A stretch of DNA of 64,000 nt, taken from Chinchilla lanigera (lineage: Eukaryota; Chordata; Mammalia; Rodentia; Chinchillidae). A model generated the notes under the pieces. That model ran no database searches. It was not told the DNA's origin and saw nothing but the letters and a program-made list of their open reading frames with translations. This document shows positions 55,901-61,347 of this stretch, one piece after another. A program made the position numbers and the translations under genes. Location of the stretch: contig NW_004955446.1 of the NCBI RefSeq assembly GCF_000276665.1, positions 14,434,398 to 14,498,397 on the forward strand, given 5' to 3'. Positions within the stretch are counted from its first letter, which is position 1; each line of letters begins with the position of its first letter.

Positions 55901-58900
55901 TCGTCTCATTAGCTTCCCCTTCCTTGCTAAGAGAGAACAGAATCTCCGTTCTCACACTGCATCATGCTATGGCTGCTACGGTGCTTTGGGTCCATGTGGA
56001 ATTACTGTAGTAGGAAATCCCTGCTTCATCTTATGACTTGAGAACCCTGCCTATGCTAAATTTAGTTGATAACTTACAGGGCTAAGAAAAACTTAATTTA
56101 CTTATTTAAATAGCTTTCCCAGTTCCATCAGTCCTATCCATATTTTAGGTCACAAATCCTCCAAGAATTCCATTATTTGATAAAGGGTTTAAAGAATCCT
56201 ATTTGCATTAGCTCATAGATTTGGGTGGCAGCGGGTGGCGGGGTGCTTTCTGACACGGTTCCAGGCCACATGTCATCTGAATACATATTTTTCAAATATT
56301 TTGTGACCATTATCAAGTTCTATACTGAAGTGCAGAGACAATCCAGAGTGTTCTATGGAAGTACACTACTCTCAGATTTTTCTCTAAGTGTTCATGAGCT
56401 TAAAGCCACAATTTCCTGAGGGAAATGAGAGAATGTTGAGTTACTTGCTTCCAGGGAATTTCTGATTTATTTGGCCCTGTAGATAAGTTAAAAATAACGC
56501 ACAATTTTTAAAAAGTCAGCCTCCCTTTCCAAGCAGAAAAACAATCAAATTTGTGGAACTAAACATATTTATTATTTATTTGCTGGCATAAAAATATAAA
56601 CAAAGACATCAAGGACTGCCTTTTTATAGGACTAGATTAAGTGGGGCAATCAATCAAGAATCCAAAGATACCATTTATTGTTGTGTGTGAATTGTCCTCT
56701 AAAGGACTGGAAGTCACTTTTATTTAAAATCCTGTTTTACATACACACTGCTTGAAGGTACTCTGATCTTTGCGAGACCAACAGGCAAGAACGCAGGAGC
56801 AGAAATCTGCTGCTGTTCTGTTTTCAGCCCGGAACAAACAGAAAGCAGCTATGTGACATTTGCCTGCTCCCCTGACGTCATGGTAAGAGCCTGCTGCATG
56901 TCTGAGTTTCTGACTTTCAGCTCTTCCTGAACTGTTCGTGCCAGTTCAGCCACTCTAAGCCCTGTGCAGCCTCTGTTTAGGAACTTCAGCGTTTCTTCCA
57001 GCACCTCACGAGAAAGGGAGATCTTAGACCATTTCCTGGTCTTATTTGAAAAGGCCTTGGATTGTTTGTCTCGCTAGGTGGCGCTGTCCTTGGCAAGTGG
57101 ACTTTCATAATTGCAGCTATTTACCACCTAAAGATAAATATTGACAGGAGGTGGAGATTTTCCAAGTAACAAAGAAAAGGCCCATTTAAAAATCTCATTG
57201 TGAAAGAAAAAGAACCATGTAGTCAACACAGCTTTTGGTTAGCTTTGATAGTGCAGCAAAAGACATGGAGGATATTTTCAATCGGTGGAGTGCCTTAAAA
57301 AATAAGTTTGTTTGTAAATATAGAGACTTTGAGGTGCTTTGACACTCCAGTGTGGTACTTTTAAGCTCTGGTGTGGTTAGGTTAGAAGGAATCTGAAAAT
57401 CTTATCTGAGGCAAACTGACTCCTGCCTTCAGTTGATGTGTGCTCATTTCTGTCAGTCCTGGGTTATATTTACTTACTAAGAAATGTTTCTTGGTCTCTT
57501 ATCAAAAATTAAAAGTATGAAATCACTTGGAAGAATATATACATATAGTTTTATATAATATATAATTTATATATATTTTATATGTGTTATATATAATTTT
57601 TATAATTTTACATATATATATAAAAGTTTTTAAAGGCCAAGCAAGATCATGACCTGGCCTATTGACAAATGACAGCACGATGGCTGCTGAAAAACCAAAA
57701 TCATGTTAAAATGACTTGAACACAGAACATAGGACAGCTGAGTTCCCTATAAGCAGCAGCCGCTTCAGTCTGACACAGAATTCTAGTTTCCTGTTTCTAA
57801 GACCAGAGGAAAAGGACCCGGGGCTAAGGCGAGCCGGAGGAACTCGGTCTGGCTGGGCTGTCAGTCCCCATCACAGCACGTCCTCACGGAAAGCGCCACT
57901 GGATGTGGATACAGCACGAGGGCAAAAGCATTCTCCGTGGTTTCTCCTCCTCGTGGAAACAGCTGCCCTTTCCCTGAGACTCCAGATCTTCGGAGAACGT
58001 GAAGAAGGAGGCTTCGGAGAAAATGTGATTGCCTGACATGACAATTCTGAAGACTTCTGTCAGAAAATATCTAGGTCCGGAGTAATCTGTTCACTGAAAT
58101 CCCCTCAGGAAGGGGAGGGAACAGCATAACTCAGTATCTTCAACAGCCAGGCACCCATGGGGGGAAAATCTACAAAGCAACATGATTCAGATAGTGAAGG
58201 GAAGGCTCAGCACCACAGGATGTGAGGCAGAGCTCCATGAAGACCTTTAAATTGTGCAAAGAGTAAAACACGGAGGAAATGGAGGAACAAAGAAGTTCTT
58301 CCTTCAGACAACTCTCATAGCAGCCCTCACTGAAGTAAAAAGACAAATGGAAAGACAGCATTTTGAGCCCGTGGCTCCATGTTGCAGAAAAGGAATAAAG
58401 CACAGTACTGTACATGGGAACACTTTTGTTCTTATATATCTACCCTAACCGCTATGTTCACAGGCTCTCTCATTAGCACTGTCATACCCTTACAAAGAGA
58501 TCACTCTACGTGAAATGGTCAGCTCAGCAACAGATTTATATAAAAGGGAATTGCGCCATGCTCATTATTATACACAGTAAAAAATATATTGGTGATAGGC
58601 TAGAAATAAATATCCAAAACTCATTACATTGATTTTGAATTGCAGATAGGACATCCAGGGTAAGAAGCAATAGTCCATACCTTCCAGGGCAAATATTCTT
58701 TCTCCCAGAGCTTTAACAATAGTGACCAGGGCCAATTCGTCAGAGACGTTGAAGAAATGGTTTTCAGTGGGTTTACTTGCAATCGATTTTATTTCTGCTA
58801 CAAATTTTTCTGTGCTTAAATTTCCTCTGTTATAGCTGCCAAGAATCTAAGACATAACAAAAACAGCAAGAACATAGTTTAACTTCTATGTGTTAAAAAA

Positions 58901-61294
58901 AGGATCTCAAGTGTATTGGCAGTAAACCAGAGTGTGCAGAGTACCTTAGCATAATGCAATTTTTATGAGCTGCCATATTCATGCCACAGTGAATTTCAGC
59001 ATGCTAACTATTCAATAAACACAGCCACTTGGTATAGGAAAATGTAAAGGGAAATTTTGTATTTTTCTTCTCCTGCACTTCTGTGTCCCTGTTTATTAAC
59101 AGCTGTATCTTTGAAATCTGACAGTTCAAAAGTAACGCTGCAGTTTCTAAATGTCTTTGATATTATTCCAGCTAGTGACATCACCATCTGGTTGGTAGAA
59201 ACACTCAGCAAGTAAGTTGTTTGATCATGAATGGGCAGTTCTTCCTGAGAATCTCACCAAGGCATACACACTTATGTATGCATTGTATGCATATGAATAT
59301 ATATTCAGACATATATTGGACTAAGTCATAAACTAAATTGTTTCTAGAAAATAAGGAATTAAGGAATTCTTTTTCTGAAAACAAATGCTGAACACAGGAG
59401 TATTCTTTTTTATAGTGAGGATGAGGAGGCAGGAATTACCTGTTATAGTTAACAAGAATCATTTAGATAATCCAAGCAGGCTTTGTTAAACATTTAGTTT
59501 ATTTTTAAGTAAAATTTATTGAAATATAATTTATAATAATAAAACATATAATCTTTAGGTGTCTTGATGAAGCAATATAGTTATACTGCTATGTATTCAA
59601 GGTGTAGCATATTTCCACTAACCCCAGCAAGTCATTCTTTCTTAACTCCTTCGCCCATAAAATGTGGTCACAGGGGTAATGTGCTAAGGTCTAAGTAGAA
59701 CTCTGAGGTGAAGACACATGCCACTGAAGAAAACTGGAGCTGGCTCTAAAGTAATAGGCACAGACCTGGGTACCTTTTTGAATTCTGAACTTATTCTCTG
59801 CTAGGTCGTCCAGACTGTAGATAGGCAGGCCTAAACCAGGAGGTTAGAAATTACACCAGAGAAGAAAGATTTAAATCTTGTCTAGGTGCTGAAAACAGTG
59901 CTAAGCACTACAACCTGTTACTATTTGAACAGGAACTGTGGGCACTTTCTCCCAGTTTCGCTATGTGATGGAGGAAGAAGATTAATAAAAAGATAGTAGA
60001 GAATCTGCTCGAGGTAGGGAAGGGAAACTCTACAGCTATTGTTTGTATCGCATTGAACTAACCTCTCTCTCCTTGGACAGCCATTACCAAGATGCTCTTC
60101 CTACAACTGGCCATCTCGCCACATCCGGGAGCTACATGACAGTGTAAACATCAAAAGGCAAGAGACAGACAAAGCCTGCAAGCTCCAGAGAAAATACCAT
60201 ATTGGTAGTACTCTTCTCTGAACACACCGCTGGGCTCCTCATTTTGTCAACAGCTTTGTTACTCACTGGTTTGTTTTAGATCCATACAGATTCTGAATGA
60301 TGTGACTGAGTCCCCCTTTTGACTTATTCTATAGACTATGTGACATCCTAGGCTGAAAACTCATCATCTTCCCTTCTTGGTTCCTAGTTAGCATATTCTA
60401 GACTAACTATTGGGTGGACACCATCTATAAATTGATGCAGTTGAAAATACACTTTAAACTAATCTAACAACATTTGGATCATGCCTGACTGAGGTGGCCT
60501 AGTGTGATGTGAATGCTATCATTTAGTGGTACTGCAATGGGCGGAGACAGGTAGATAAAATTTATTAGGAAAAATGACCCAATGACATGCTTAAAGAATA
60601 AAAATAAAGTGTGAAAATACAATATGGGAGTATATACTTATAGGAAAACAGATAAAAATTTCAGGAGTTACTGTGACTTGTGTACAGTTTTCAGCTATTT
60701 TGTATCACAGAGGAAAATGAAAATAGAAAGGTATTTTGATCCTTTACTCAAGGGTCTAGTAGCTTATAAAAGTGTTTTCTACGAATAAGAAGAGAATGAA
60801 AAACACACTTCCAAATTACTTGTTTCATTCCATTCAAATATGTCAGGGTAAAGTATTTGGAATTCTGCTAATGTTTATTTGAAATTAACATTCACAACTG
60901 AAACTTCCATGAGGCGATTGTGTAAAATGATAAGTGTGCAATACATTTACATATAACAGTTCTTTTGTTTGAAAAGTAAATGAAATTTTAAGATCTTTTC
61001 TGATGTCTCATTTTCATTGGAATGTTGTAGGTAATACAAATATCATAGCCATTATCATACAAGATTATAATCTGAATACAAGACATATCCCTGCTTAATA
61101 ATATTTAATATCCTCAAGTGACAGAAATAGCATGGAGTAAAAGACTCAAAACCAACTTAGAAACTGCACTAAGTCAGAAAATTTTTAAAAACCTGTTTGC
61201 AATATTGGGAGAGGTAATTTAGATGATCAATAAACTTTTCTGGTAGCTGCTTCCAACCAACACAGCTCCATGTTGTTCAGGGTCGAATGGTGTA

Positions 61295-61347
<53 letters not shown>

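Larger units (their letters stand above)
55682..58680 (-). other. ITGA1: ITGA1 intron 9
   Basis: 3.0 kb. No SINE was recognised. Two GC-richer blocks (56755-57120 and 57720-58030) flank an AT-rich run at 57536-57630. Confidence 0.9.

Noticed and set aside
57716..58036. 106-codon plus-strand ORF in intron 9
   Set aside because: No recognisable domain, and no splice or promoter support; the GC-rich composition is enough to give an open frame.
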